This document shows positions 1 to 7,868 of a stretch of 35,280 bases of DNA, piece by piece. The notes beneath the pieces were generated by a model. The model made no database searches and had not been told where the DNA came from. It worked only from the letters and a program-made list of their open reading frames with translations. A program made the position numbers and the translations under genes. Origin of the DNA: Planctomycetota bacterium (GTDB taxonomy: Bacteria > Planctomycetota > Phycisphaerae > Phycisphaerales > SM1A02); assembly GCA_022562915.1 (NCBI GenBank), contig JADFOJ010000035.1, positions 1 through 35,280 of the forward strand, given 5' to 3'. Positions within the stretch are counted from its first letter, which is position 1. Every line of letters starts with the position of its first letter.

Positions 1-25
1 CGTCGGAAGGGCCTCTACGACCCTC

Positions 26-44
26 ACGGCCCCGCGAGGGCCGT
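26..44. terminator. possible small terminator hairpin at window edge
   Basis: A 7-bp inverted repeat, ACGGCCC (26-32) and GGGCCGT (38-44), has a 5-nt loop and is followed by only three T. It could end a gene lying before the window. The T tract is too short to be confident, and the strand cannot be decided. Confidence 0.3.
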
Positions 45-373
45 TTCCGGCTTCTCGGTGCGTTTGTGTGGACAAAAGGCACATGCCTATTGCCATGGCC
101 GGCGGGGACACTACACTTGAGGCGCGGTCGAACGAGGCGGCATCACTGGGTTGCCTCGTGGGTGTAAACGCAGGTCATGACCGTCAACTCTTTGCGGACC
201 TGCATTGTCGTCACGGGGCTCCCGACCCCACATTGCCATGTCACCTGCGACAGCGGAGACACGCGAAGTAAAGGATTGAAACGGGAATCCGGTATTCGCT
301 CGTGACAAATGGATCTGGTCCTGGCCCCGGTGATATTGCGACGCGCAATGCGCCGCAGAAAGGAAATGTCGTC
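45..373. other. non-coding region ahead of the prepilin gene, with hairpins
   Basis: No convincing gene lies here. Three inverted repeats are visible: CGAGGC/GCCTCG (133-138 and 153-158), GCAGGTC/GACCTGC (170-176 and 197-203) and GGGG/CCCC (215-218 and 226-229). They could belong to a structured 5' leader of the pilin-like gene, but no known riboswitch consensus was recognised. The cyclic-di-GMP (GEMM) core motifs were looked for and are absent. Confidence 0.35.
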
Positions 374-1498
374 ATGGTAAGAAACCGCAGAAAGGGCTTC
401 ACGATCATTGAGTTGCTGGTGGTCGTCTCGATCATCGCCCTGCTCGTCGGCATGCTGCTGCCGGCGATCGGCAAGGCCCGCGACACCGCGAGAGTGAACG
501 TCTCGAAGAACAACCTCCGGCAGCTCGGCGTCGCGCACAAGACCTATGCCGCGGACTGGGCGGACCGGCAGTGCACCTATGTGCGGGACAACCTCGGCCT
601 GTACGGCGGGGACGTCGAGATCTACAACGACGCGATCTACCAGGGCGGCGGCAACGGTTTCGAGGTCCACCCGCCGATGATCGCAGGCTGGGGCTACCGC
701 GATAACGGGGAGTACGTCGCCTGGGCCTACTGGTCGAACCAGTCCAACAACGTGTACTTTCAGCCGATCAACTTCCCGGGCCCGCCCAACAACGGCGGCG
801 CCGGCGGGGCGGACGACTGCGGCACCTGCGACGGCTGGGGATGGTTCCGTTTCGGCACGCAGCCCAAGCCGATGAGCGACTACCTCAACGGCAAGTGGTT
901 CGATCCGGTGTCTTTCGCGCCCAAGGATCGTGTGGTCCTGGACCAGATCGAGCCATGCTTCGAGGTCCCCGGCGAGTTCGCTGCGTACCCGACGGACTGC
1001 AACCCCGGCATAGGCAGCTACTGCCTCTCCCCGGCGGGGCTCTTCGCGCCGCAGGTGTTCTCCCTGAACAGGCAGACCGACGAGTACTGGCACGCTCCCT
1101 GGGAGCTGCCGACCGGTTACAAGGTGCCGTCATTCGGGCAGGTCAAGTTCCCGACCCTCAAGACGCACATGCTGGAGCACCACTGGCTCCAGAACACCAA
1201 GGTCCCCTGCAATGCGTCCTTCCTGGGCTGTCAGCCCTACTTCTTCAACCACAGCTTCCAGTCGGCGCCGGTGACCCTGTTCTACGACTCGTCGGTCCGG
1301 CTGATGAGCGTCTCGGAGGCCCTGTCCTCCGACCGCCGTGCGAAGGTGCAGACCGGGCTGGTGGGCCTCTGGACCCGCGACACGCCCTTCGGGCCCGACG
1401 GCTACTTCATCAGTACCGGCTATGACTTCGCCGCGACCAGCTATCACATCCTCACGACCTTCGGCGTCCGCGGCCGTGATACGGTCGGCACGGAATAG
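374..1498 (+). CDS. type IV pilin-like (pseudopilin) protein with N-terminal methylation motif
   Basis: This 374-residue protein starts with a class III prepilin signal: a basic leader (MVRNRRK), then G8-F9 for prepilin peptidase cleavage, Glu at mature position 5, and a hydrophobic helix of about 20 residues. Such proteins are cleaved and N-methylated by a PilD-type peptidase, then held in the inner membrane or assembled into a pseudopilus. The remainder is an exported domain rich in Gly, Trp, Tyr and Asn with several Cys. Planctomycetes encode many such proteins, usually of unknown role. ATG 374 was chosen over an in-frame codon at 302 because the signal begins there and AGAAAGGA lies just upstream. 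The next feature is a tRNA on the other strand, so the gene is probably monocistronic. The prepilin class is sure; the function is not known. Confidence 0.88.
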   Translation: MVRNRRKGFTIIELLVVVSIIALLVGMLLPAIGKARDTARVNVSKNNLRQLGVAHKTYAADWADRQCTYVRDNLGLYGGDVEIYNDAIYQGGGNGFEVHPPMIAGWGYRDNGEYVAWAYWSNQSNNVYFQPINFPGPPNNGGAGGADDCGTCDGWGWFRFGTQPKPMSDYLNGKWFDPVSFAPKDRVVLDQIEPCFEVPGEFAAYPTDCNPGIGSYCLSPAGLFAPQVFSLNRQTDEYWHAPWELPTGYKVPSFGQVKFPTLKTHMLEHHWLQNTKVPCNASFLGCQPYFFNHSFQSAPVTLFYDSSVRLMSVSEALSSDRRAKVQTGLVGLWTRDTPFGPDGYFISTGYDFAATSYHILTTFGVRGRDTVGTE

Positions 1499-1509
1499 GA
1501 CAACCTCAA

Positions 1510-1583
<74 letters not shown>

Positions 1584-1592
1584 AGGAGCTTT

Positions 1593-1621
1593 ACGGTAGC
1601 ACCAAGGCCGTTTTTGGTCCA
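1593..1621 (-). promoter_or_regulatory. likely promoter of tRNA-Arg
   Basis: On the minus strand, TGGACC (1616-1621) is followed after 17 nt by TACCGT (1593-1598). The predicted start would be about 3 nt before the tRNA 5' end. Confidence 0.4.
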
Positions 1622-1647
1622 CCTCACGTCCGTCTGTACCCGGCGAG

Positions 1648-1675
1648 TTGATTTCCTGCCCCGGGACACAATAAT
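1648..1675 (+). promoter_or_regulatory. likely rpsT promoter
   Basis: TTGATT (1648-1653) and AATAAT (1670-1675) are separated by 16 nt, giving a start near 1682. The in-frame ATG at 1674 lies partly in the -10 box and so cannot be the rpsT start. Confidence 0.5.
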
Positions 1676-1712
1676 GCCTCCTTCGCGATTCCGGATCAAA
1701 GGAACCCTATTC

Positions 1713-1988
1713 GTGCCGACCAGACCCTCCGCCAGGAAGCGACTCCGCCAGAACGTCCGCAGCCGCGCGCTGAACCACTGGCGCAAGCGCCGCATCAAGG
1801 ACCAGGTCAAGAGCTTCCTGAAGGCCATCCAGTCCCACGACGTCAAGGCGGCCGAGGCGGAGTTCCGCAAGACCTGCGGGATCCTCGACAAGGTCGCCTG
1901 TACGAGCACGATGCATCGCAACACCGCCGCCCGCCGCAAGAGCCGGCTGGCGGCCCACCTCACGGCTCTGAAGGTCGCCAAGGCCTGA
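1713..1988 (+). CDS. rpsT: 30S ribosomal protein S20
   Basis: This 91-residue basic protein belongs to the bS20 family, which binds 16S rRNA early in small-subunit assembly. The family signature is seen in the N-terminal SARKRLRQN segment, the long helix rich in Lys and Arg, and the C-terminal HRNTAARRKSRL motif that contacts rRNA. The start is GTG at 1713. AAAGGAA (1698-1704) sits 8 nt upstream, and the family's usual N-terminus lines up there. A longer reading from ATG 1674 would add 13 unrelated residues and has no ribosome binding site. S20 genes commonly use non-ATG starts, and in E. coli weak initiation serves autoregulation. The next gene begins 24 nt downstream and may be cotranscribed. 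Confidence 0.95.
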   Translation: MPTRPSARKRLRQNVRSRALNHWRKRRIKDQVKSFLKAIQSHDVKAAEAEFRKTCGILDKVACTSTMHRNTAARRKSRLAAHLTALKVAKA

Positions 1989-2012
1989 CAAGCCGGCAGT
2001 TCCAGCGCGACC

Positions 2013-2774
2013 GTGGGTGACGACAGCCGGCCATCGTCGTATTGGGGCGTCTCCCGCCAGCCGCTACAGATCCTGGTCTTCCTGGCGCCGCTGATCATCG
2101 CCTACGAAGCGGGGCTGGCGCTGTTCCTGCGATCGCGCGAGGGCGTGCTCACCAACAAGGCGCACGAGACGCTGCTGCTGTTCTTCGACACGTTCGGGCT
2201 GTCCGCGACGGGTGGGCTGTACCTCGGCGGCGCGGCAGTCATGGTCGTGCTGATCATCTGGCACCTGCTCGCCCGCGATCCCTGGCACATCGACCCGACC
2301 ACACCCGCGCTGATGGGCGCGGAGTCGCTGGGGCTGACGATCCCCCTGCTCGTACTGGGATTGCTCATCGGCGGCTCGACGGCGGTCGTGGCGCTTGCGC
2401 CGGCGCCGGACCTGGCCGCCATGGACCTCTGGTCGAGGCTCACCATCAGTATCGGTGCCGGTCTCTACGAGGAGCTGCTGTTCCGGATGATGCTGATCGC
2501 CATCCTGCACACGCTGCTGGTGGACGTCGGGAAGCTTCCATCGCCGCTGGGCGCCGGCATCGCCGTCGTGGTCTCGGCCGCGGCATTCACCGCCTACCAC
2601 CCGCTGAACGATGATGCCGGGGTACTGTCGTTGCGACGGGTCGGGTTCTACTTCCTGGCGGGACTGTATTTCGGGGTCGTGTACGTTGTCCGGGGCTTCG
2701 GCATCGTCGTGGCGACGCACGCGTTCTACGATGTCCTGGTGGTCTCGATGCTGACCGATTCCGGTGGCGAGTGA
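2013..2774 (+). CDS. CPBP-family (CAAX/Abi) intramembrane metalloprotease
   Basis: This 253-residue polytopic membrane protein has about six or seven hydrophobic segments. The CPBP/Rce1-like active-site motifs are present in order: EExxxR as EELLFR (about residues 153-158), then a His in the AYHPL segment (about 196), and a C-terminal THAFYD motif (about 236-241). The family cleaves prenylated CAAX proteins in eukaryotes. Bacterial members act in bacteriocin immunity or are of unknown role. The first motif-bearing helix is intact, so activity is plausible. The start is GTG at 2013, 24 nt after rpsT, with no strong Shine-Dalgarno, so expression probably depends on rpsT transcription. No substrate can be inferred from the neighbours. 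Confidence 0.86.
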   Translation: MGDDSRPSSYWGVSRQPLQILVFLAPLIIAYEAGLALFLRSREGVLTNKAHETLLLFFDTFGLSATGGLYLGGAAVMVVLIIWHLLARDPWHIDPTTPALMGAESLGLTIPLLVLGLLIGGSTAVVALAPAPDLAAMDLWSRLTISIGAGLYEELLFRMMLIAILHTLLVDVGKLPSPLGAGIAVVVSAAAFTAYHPLNDDAGVLSLRRVGFYFLAGLYFGVVYVVRGFGIVVATHAFYDVLVVSMLTDSGGE

Positions 2775-2786
2775 CACCGGATCGGC

Positions 2787-2816
2787 TAAAATACGGCCGC
2801 CCATTTCTCTTAAGGA
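2787..2816 (+). promoter_or_regulatory. -10 box and ribosome binding site of the TlpA-like gene
   Basis: TAAAAT (2787-2792) is a good -10 hexamer. No clear -35 is seen 17 nt upstream. AAGGA (2812-2816) lies 9 nt before ATG 2826 and supports that start. Confidence 0.45.
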
Positions 2817-2825
2817 AAAACTGCA

Positions 2826-3902
2826 ATGTTCATGAGAACCGCCAGCGCCGCTGCACTCGCCCTGTGGATCCCCACGGTCGTCATGGCCGCCGAAGACAAC
2901 GCCGCGACGCTCACCATCGGCGACAACGCCCCCGCCGCCGAGATCAGCCACTGGCTCAAGGGCGAGCCGGTCACCACGTTCGAGCACGGCAGGATCTACG
3001 TCATGGAGTTCTGGGCGACGTGGTGCGGCCCGTGCAGGGCGAGCATACCCCACATCAGTGAACTGCAGGAGCAGTACGCCGACTACGACGTGACGTTCAT
3101 CGGGGTCAGCGACGAGAAACTCCAGACGGTCGTGAAGTTCCTGACCAGGGCCGACAGCGAGAACGTCCTCTGGAATCAGAAGATCCACTACACGCTCGCC
3201 ACCGACCCGGACAGGTCGACCTACGACGCCTACATGCGGCCGGCCGCGCAGCTGGGCATCCCCACGGCGTTCATCGTCGGCAAGGATTCCCGCATCGAAT
3301 GGATCGGCCACCCGACGGCCATCGACGACGTTCTCGCGAAGGTCGTCCGTGGCACCTGGGACCGCGATGAGTTCAAGGTCGCGTTCGAGAAGGAGGTCGC
3401 CCCCGCCCGCAAGGCGTTGCGGCTCATGGACGCCGTCGACGCCGCGGCGAAGCGCGGCGACTGGGACGCCGCCATCACCGCGGTCACTGCCCTGGTCGAG
3501 GATCAGCCCGAGCAGGCCGGAATGCAGACACGCCTGTTCCGGAAGATGGTCCGCGCCGTGCCGGCCCGGGGGTACGTCTACGGGAACACGCTCATCACGG
3601 AGAACTGGGATGACGCCCGCGTGCTGAACGGTCTCGCCTGGATCACCGTCGACGACGCACAGGTCACCACCCGCGACCTGGGCTTCGCGCTGAAGGCCGC
3701 CGAGCAGGCGTGCGCGCTCACCGATCATGAGAACCCCGGCATCCTCGACACCCTCGCCCGTGTCTACTTCGAGAAAGGCGAGATCAAGACAGCCATCGCC
3801 TGGCAGCGAGACGCCCTCGACAAGGCGGGAGCGTCGTCCATGGCCGGCGAGCTGCGCGAGACGCTGATCAAGTACGAGAAGGTCGCCGCCTCACGGCTCT
3901 GA
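2826..3902 (+). CDS. secreted TlpA-like thioredoxin-fold protein with helical C-terminal extension
   Basis: This 358-residue protein has a signal peptide of about 21 residues ending near VMAA. A thioredoxin-like domain of the TlpA/ResA type follows (about residues 30-170). The redox motif WCGPC is at residues 66-70, and the cis-proline loop GIPTAF follows. The family reduces or isomerises disulfides outside the cytoplasm, for example in cytochrome c maturation. The second half (about 190-358) is predicted helical and contains TPR-like segments, so it may bind a partner protein. No cytochrome or Dsb gene is close. The last 12 nt overlap the 3' end of the convergent oxidoreductase gene. The redox domain is certain; the substrate is unknown. 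Confidence 0.9.
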   Translation: MFMRTASAAALALWIPTVVMAAEDNAATLTIGDNAPAAEISHWLKGEPVTTFEHGRIYVMEFWATWCGPCRASIPHISELQEQYADYDVTFIGVSDEKLQTVVKFLTRADSENVLWNQKIHYTLATDPDRSTYDAYMRPAAQLGIPTAFIVGKDSRIEWIGHPTAIDDVLAKVVRGTWDRDEFKVAFEKEVAPARKALRLMDAVDAAAKRGDWDAAITAVTALVEDQPEQAGMQTRLFRKMVRAVPARGYVYGNTLITENWDDARVLNGLAWITVDDAQVTTRDLGFALKAAEQACALTDHENPGILDTLARVYFEKGEIKTAIAWQRDALDKAGASSMAGELRETLIKYEKVAASRL

Positions 3903-4982
3903 GCACTCCGGGACCTCGACTTCGCGCTCCTCGGCGGCGGACCGGTACAGCGCGTCGATCACGCACTGGACGGCCCGGCCGTCGGCCGCCGATGCCTCCG
4001 GCGGCGTCCGCGACCGGACACAGTCGCAGAACCGCTGCGCTTGCAGTTGCCATGCGTCGCCCCACGCATCTTCGCCGGGCAGCGACTGCTTCAGACTGAC
4101 GACTTTCCCGTCCGACTCGGTGGTCATAATCAGTTCGTTGGACCATATGTCGATAACACACCCCGCCTTGTCGCCGAGCAGGACGACGGCGTCGCGCATG
4201 TGATCGGGGCTGACGTTCGCCGCCCAGGTCACGTTGACCTCCAGCGACATGCCACCGTCGAAGCGAACCAGTGCAGTCGCCGCGTCCTCGACATCGAAGA
4301 CCCCGCCGGTGTCCGGCGGTCCGCCCCACATCTCCCGGTACCGGTACGACTCGATCGGGCTCCCGAACGTGCTGGTGCACACGGCGCTTGCGCGGGTCGC
4401 CCGGGGGAAACCCGTCAAGTGCAGCGCGAGGTCAACCAGGTGGACCCCCATGTCCATGAGCGCGCCGCCGCCGGACATCGCGCGGGTGGTGAACCACCGC
4501 CCCAGCCCGGGGATGCCGCGTTGCCGGTACACGCTCGCCTTGACGTGATAGATGCGGCCGAGTCGCCCCTTCTCGACCAGGCTCCGTGCAGCCATCGCGG
4601 CCGGGGCGCCGCGACAGACAAAACCCACCTGGAGGATCCGGTCCGTCTGCCGGCACGCGGCGATGATCTCGTCGCACTCGGCCACGCTCATCGCCATGGG
4701 TTTTTCGAGTAATACGTCCTTGCCCGCCTGCATGGCGGCGATCGCCACCGGTTTGTGGTAGCAATTGGGCACCGCCACCACGACCGCTTCGATCTCCGGA
4801 CGGCCCAGCAGTGTCTCGACCGAATCCGTTGTCGCAGCGCCGGGGCACTGCGCCGCGAGTTGCCCCGCCCTGCCGGAATCGATGTCGCAGATGCAGGCCA
4901 CGCGAGCCCCGGCCTTGAGAGCCGCCTCTGCGTGCAGCCGGGCGACGCTCCCCGCACCGATGATCCCGAGCTCGATCGACAT
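3891..4982 (-). CDS. Gfo/Idh/MocA-family NAD(P)-dependent oxidoreductase
   Basis: This 363-residue protein has an N-terminal Rossmann fold (GIIGAGSVARLH) and the EKP motif of the family (about residue 97), whose lysine is catalytic. The C-terminal alpha/beta domain contains GGGALMDMGVH and LVDLALH, the usual substrate and metal-independent catalytic segment. Members oxidise or reduce sugars, inositols and related polyols. The substrate cannot be read from sequence. ATG 4982 begins the Rossmann strand directly. A longer reading to 5108 would run into the divergent flavoprotein gene. No Shine-Dalgarno precedes the ATG, but TATCGT ends 9 nt upstream, which suggests a leaderless mRNA. The stop overlaps the convergent TlpA-like gene by 12 nt. 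Confidence 0.93.
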   Translation of the reverse strand: MSIELGIIGAGSVARLHAEAALKAGARVACICDIDSGRAGQLAAQCPGAATTDSVETLLGRPEIEAVVVAVPNCYHKPVAIAAMQAGKDVLLEKPMAMSVAECDEIIAACRQTDRILQVGFVCRGAPAAMAARSLVEKGRLGRIYHVKASVYRQRGIPGLGRWFTTRAMSGGGALMDMGVHLVDLALHLTGFPRATRASAVCTSTFGSPIESYRYREMWGGPPDTGGVFDVEDAATALVRFDGGMSLEVNVTWAANVSPDHMRDAVVLLGDKAGCVIDIWSNELIMTTESDGKVVSLKQSLPGEDAWGDAWQLQAQRFCDCVRSRTPPEASAADGRAVQCVIDALYRSAAEEREVEVPECSEP

Positions 4983-4991
4983 GGACGCGCA

Positions 4992-5020
4992 ACGATACCG
5001 ACCACCGCGCCGCGGTACAA
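4992..5020 (-). promoter_or_regulatory. promoter of the Gfo/Idh gene, overlapping the divergent promoter
   Basis: On the minus strand, TTGTAC (5015-5020) and TATCGT (4992-4997) are 17 nt apart. The -10 ends 9 nt before ATG 4982. Its -35 covers most of the -10 of the opposite gene. Confidence 0.5.
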
Positions 5021-5021
5021 T
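5016..5021 (+). promoter_or_regulatory. -10 box of the DadA-like gene
   Basis: TACAAT ends 6 nt before GTG 5028, so the predicted transcription start falls on the start codon itself. The 17-nt-spaced -35 position overlaps the -10 box of the divergent gene. Confidence 0.5.
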
Positions 5022-5027
5022 GCGGCC

Positions 5028-6338
5028 GTGGCGACCGGGCATACGATCGTGGTCGGCGGTGGAATCGTCGGGGTGTCGACGGCGTACTATCTCGCCCGGC
5101 GAGGTCACCGGGTGACGCTCGTCGAACGGGGCGAGCTCGGTGCCGGCGCATCAGGCGGCAACGCGGGGATCGTCGCGATCGGTCACCCGCCGATGCCGAG
5201 GCCGGGTCTCGTGCGGCAGGTTCTCAAGTGGATGCTCAACGGCGGCAGCCCGCTGTACGTGCCGCCGCGCTTCGATCCGGCCCTGTTCCGGTGGCTCTGG
5301 GACTTTCGCCGCGCGTGCACCGAGGACAAGTTCCGCAGGAGCATGAACGTGCTCGCGGCGCTGGGCCGCGAGACCCGAGCCTGCTTCGAACAGATCATGA
5401 GCGACGAGTCCATGACCTGCGAGTTCCACCGCGGCGGGTGGCGCGAGGTCTTCCGGACCGAGGCGGGTCTGGCCGAGGGCCGCGTCGCCGCCGAGATACT
5501 GCAGGAACACGACTTCGACATCGAGATCCTCGACGGCGACGAACTGCGGCGGCGAGAACCGGTCTTCCGTGACGACGTCGTCGGGGCGGTGCAGTACACC
5601 GACAGCTCGTTTACCGATCCGCTGCAGTTTCTCCTGGAGTTGGCCGAAAAGGCCCGGGGCCACGGTGCCGTCCTGCACACCAACGCCCGGATCGTGGACA
5701 CGCTCGTCAGCGGCGGGCGGTTCCGAGCCGTGCGGTTGCACTCCGGCGAACAGTTCCAAGGTGACACGCTGGTGCTGGCCGCGGGCATCTGGACGACGCA
5801 ACTCGCACGGCAACTGGGTATCAGCGTGCCGATGCAGGCCGGCAAGGGGTATCACCGCAATGTCACTAGGCCCTCGCCCTGCCTGGGTGTCGCCAGCGTG
5901 CTCTCGGAGAAGCACGTCGCGGTGACGCCCATGGGCGACGTGTTGCGCTTGAGCGGAACCGTCGAATTCTCCGGGATCAACGACCGGCTGAACCGCCGGC
6001 GACTCGACATGCTCTCTGCCGCGGCGCGAACCTATCTCAAGGGCGTCGGGCAGTGCAGGACGGTCTCGGAGTGGTGCGGCCTGCGCCCCTGCACCGCCGA
6101 CGGACTGCCGGTGGTCGGCTGGGCGCCCGGACTCACCGGCGTCTTTCTCGCCACCGGCCACGCCCGCATGGGATTCACGTTGGGCCCCGTCACCGGGCGC
6201 CTCGCCAGCGAGTGCATCCTCGACGGCAAACCGTCGGTCGACATCACGGCCCTGCGGGCCGATCGGTTCGGCACGCGCCGGAGAAACCTTGACACGGCCC
6301 GGCGACGAGGCAACACTGACATGACTTCGCGGGTGTAA
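5028..6338 (+). CDS. DadA-like FAD-dependent D-amino-acid dehydrogenase family protein
   Basis: This 436-residue flavoprotein belongs to the DAO family. The N-terminal dinucleotide-binding motif GGGIVGVSTAYYLARRG is followed by the acidic end of strand 2 and the ASGGNAG segment that contacts FAD in DadA-type enzymes. The C-terminal part carries the second FAD motif around GLRPCTADGLPVVGW and GHARMGFTLGP. Such enzymes deaminate D-amino acids or related amines and pass electrons to quinone or oxygen. The exact substrate is unknown. GTG 5028 begins just before the Rossmann motif, has no Shine-Dalgarno, and a -10 box ends 6 nt upstream. The last codons and the TAA stop lie inside the tRNA-Gly gene, so the C-terminal tail is probably a secondary extension. 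Confidence 0.9.
   Translation: MATGHTIVVGGGIVGVSTAYYLARRGHRVTLVERGELGAGASGGNAGIVAIGHPPMPRPGLVRQVLKWMLNGGSPLYVPPRFDPALFRWLWDFRRACTEDKFRRSMNVLAALGRETRACFEQIMSDESMTCEFHRGGWREVFRTEAGLAEGRVAAEILQEHDFDIEILDGDELRRREPVFRDDVVGAVQYTDSSFTDPLQFLLELAEKARGHGAVLHTNARIVDTLVSGGRFRAVRLHSGEQFQGDTLVLAAGIWTTQLARQLGISVPMQAGKGYHRNVTRPSPCLGVASVLSEKHVAVTPMGDVLRLSGTVEFSGINDRLNRRRLDMLSAAARTYLKGVGQCRTVSEWCGLRPCTADGLPVVGWAPGLTGVFLATGHARMGFTLGPVTGRLASECILDGKPSVDITALRADRFGTRRRNLDTARRRGNTDMTSRV
6289..6317 (+). promoter_or_regulatory. tRNA-Gly promoter inside the flavoprotein gene
   Basis: A perfect -35 TTGACA (6289-6294) and AACACT (6312-6317) are 17 nt apart, placing transcription start near 6324, just before the tRNA at 6329. 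The promoter lies wholly within the 3' end of the upstream coding sequence. Confidence 0.5.
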
Positions 6339-6400
6339 TTCAGTGGTAGAATGTCAGCTTCCCAAGCTGAACGTCGCCGGTTCGAATCCGGTCACCCGCT
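6329..6400 (+). tRNA. tRNA-Gly (anticodon CCC)
   Basis: The cloverleaf is complete: acceptor GCGGGTG/CACCCGC, D stem ATTC/GAAT, anticodon stem TCAGC/GCTGA with loop TTCCCAA (anticodon CCC), and T arm GCCGG-TTCGAAT-CCGGT. The discriminator is T and no CCA is encoded. Its first 10 nt are also the last codons and TAA stop of the preceding coding sequence. Confidence 0.95.
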
Positions 6401-6548
6401 TCCTTGCTCAGAGGCGGCCCGAACTCGATCGGCTCCGAGTACGGTCAGTCGGCAGGATATCAAAGGCCCGGTCCGAAGGCCGCCTGCCCTGACAGGCTGA
6501 AGACTGCGGGGCACAGTTCACGTTACGGCACCGATTCCTGCATCGGCG

Positions 6549-7808
6549 TCACGCTCGACAGTGATTCCCTGAGGCGGCTCGGGTAGTCCGCGGGCATGTA
6601 CCAGAGCACCGGCGATGTGCCCTGCTCCAGACCGCGCCGGCGAGGGGGAGATCTCCGCGGATCGAAAGGATGACGTCCGAGCTCGCCCACGGATGCCGGA
6701 ACCAGTATCGGTGACCGGTGATGTCGAAGCCACGCTGCTCATGGCCGAGCGATACGTGGACGACCTCCAGACGCTCGTACGACTCGAGCAGTGCGACCTG
6801 CTCCGGTGCGAGCGGGGCACTCGCCTGTCCAATGCGCGTCCCCCCGCCCATGATGCGGGCCGACATGCCCAGGGCGTCGTCGTGGGACGAGACGGTCACG
6901 ACGACTCGATCGACGAGTGGGTGGAACACAGGCAGCGCGTCGAACAGTTCGGCCCTCGGCACGTCTGCGGCGGCGAAATACACGGTCCCGATCCGCAGCC
7001 GCGCGCGGAGGTCATCCTCGTCCTCGTCCGGATGACGCTCACGCAGGGTGGTGAGCGCCCGGGTCGTCACGCGGCCGCCGGCGCTCCAGCACAGGACGTG
7101 GATCCTCCGGGCGGGCGTGACCATCGCCAGGAGCTCGATCAGCGTGGCCAGTGCCGCGCCCGAGTCATAGGCGCGCCGGACATCGGACCCGAAGGCGTAC
7201 GAAAAGATGTTCTGACGTGTCGGCCAGGAGAATGCCACGGAGGTCATGTCGCGGCCCATGAAGTGATCGAGCTGTGCCGTGAAGGCGCAGGCGTTGTAGA
7301 AGTTGACCTTGGCGCCGTGCACGTAGATCAGCACGTCCTTGTCACGGGCCTGGCCGATGGCATCGCTCAGATTCTCCAGCAGCCAGCGCACGTCGCCGGC
7401 GCGGGCAGCCTCGGACGGCGATTCGACGATCGGAACCGTTCCGGCCTCGATGATCCCCGCGATCGAAAGATCGACGACCGCCTCCCGACTGGACTGCGTC
7501 GACACTCGTCTCAGGTCCGACCAGGTCATGTCCCGTCCGCCGAAGCCGATCAGGGCCAGGCCCAGCGCCATCTCGTCGCCGGGCGTATTGGCATAGGCGA
7601 TCTTCTGGAAATCCCGGTCCCGGGCGCGCGTCGTTGCGTAGTAGATCAGCCTCGGGGTCCAGCGTTCGTGCTCGGAGACATTGGCGAGCGGGTCCAGGCC
7701 GACCTCGGTGTACAGGACCGGCGTCGGCATGAGCGACTCCATCCCGACGCCGCAACCCGAGGCGAACACCCCGACGACAAGCAGCAGTGTGACGATCGTT
7801 CTTCGCAT
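6549..7808 (-). CDS. alpha/beta-hydrolase lipoprotein (DUF900-like), copy 1
   Basis: This 419-residue protein begins with a lipoprotein signal ending in FASGC (lipidated Cys19). The remainder is an alpha/beta-hydrolase of the DUF900 type, with an oxyanion-side VHG segment (about 163-165) and a nucleophile elbow CWSAGG with Ser242. DUF900 members are predicted esterases or lipases without known substrate. The start is taken at 7808, the Met before the MRR signal. ATG 7820, 12 nt upstream, is an equally possible start, and TAGCAT at 7835-7840 could be a -10. It follows its paralogue by about 50-60 nt and probably shares its transcript. The C-terminus is long and Arg-rich, unlike the core, and may be an extension. 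Confidence 0.82.
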   Translation of the reverse strand: MRRTIVTLLLVVGVFASGCGVGMESLMPTPVLYTEVGLDPLANVSEHERWTPRLIYYATTRARDRDFQKIAYANTPGDEMALGLALIGFGGRDMTWSDLRRVSTQSSREAVVDLSIAGIIEAGTVPIVESPSEAARAGDVRWLLENLSDAIGQARDKDVLIYVHGAKVNFYNACAFTAQLDHFMGRDMTSVAFSWPTRQNIFSYAFGSDVRRAYDSGAALATLIELLAMVTPARRIHVLCWSAGGRVTTRALTTLRERHPDEDEDDLRARLRIGTVYFAAADVPRAELFDALPVFHPLVDRVVVTVSSHDDALGMSARIMGGGTRIGQASAPLAPEQVALLESYERLEVVHVSLGHEQRGFDITGHRYWFRHPWASSDVILSIRGDLPLAGAVWSRAHRRCSGTCPRTTRAASGNHCRA

Positions 7809-7834
7809 GGCGGTGAACATCGTTCCGTGCGGGT

Positions 7835-7840
7835 ATGCTA
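7835..7840 (-). promoter_or_regulatory. possible internal -10 box before hydrolase copy 1
   Basis: TAGCAT on the minus strand lies 14 nt before the alternative ATG 7820. No good -35 was found. It may give the second hydrolase gene its own transcript. Confidence 0.3.
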
Positions 7841-7868
7841 CCGCCCCACCTTCGCCCGAGATCACCGG

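Noticed and set aside
45..373. Cyclic-di-GMP (GEMM) riboswitch ahead of the pilin-like gene
   Set aside because: Looked for because such riboswitches often precede pilin genes, but the conserved core segments of the class are absent.
1674..1712. ATG 1674 as the start of ribosomal protein S20
   Set aside because: It lies in the -10 box, has no ribosome binding site, and adds 13 residues not found in the family; GTG 1713 fits better.
5151..6161. Long antisense reading frame within the DadA-like gene
   Set aside because: A GC-rich shadow with no recognisable domain, while the plus-strand frame has full FAD motifs. The same applies to the long opposite-strand frames at 2064-3728, 6615-9275 and 13417-14973.
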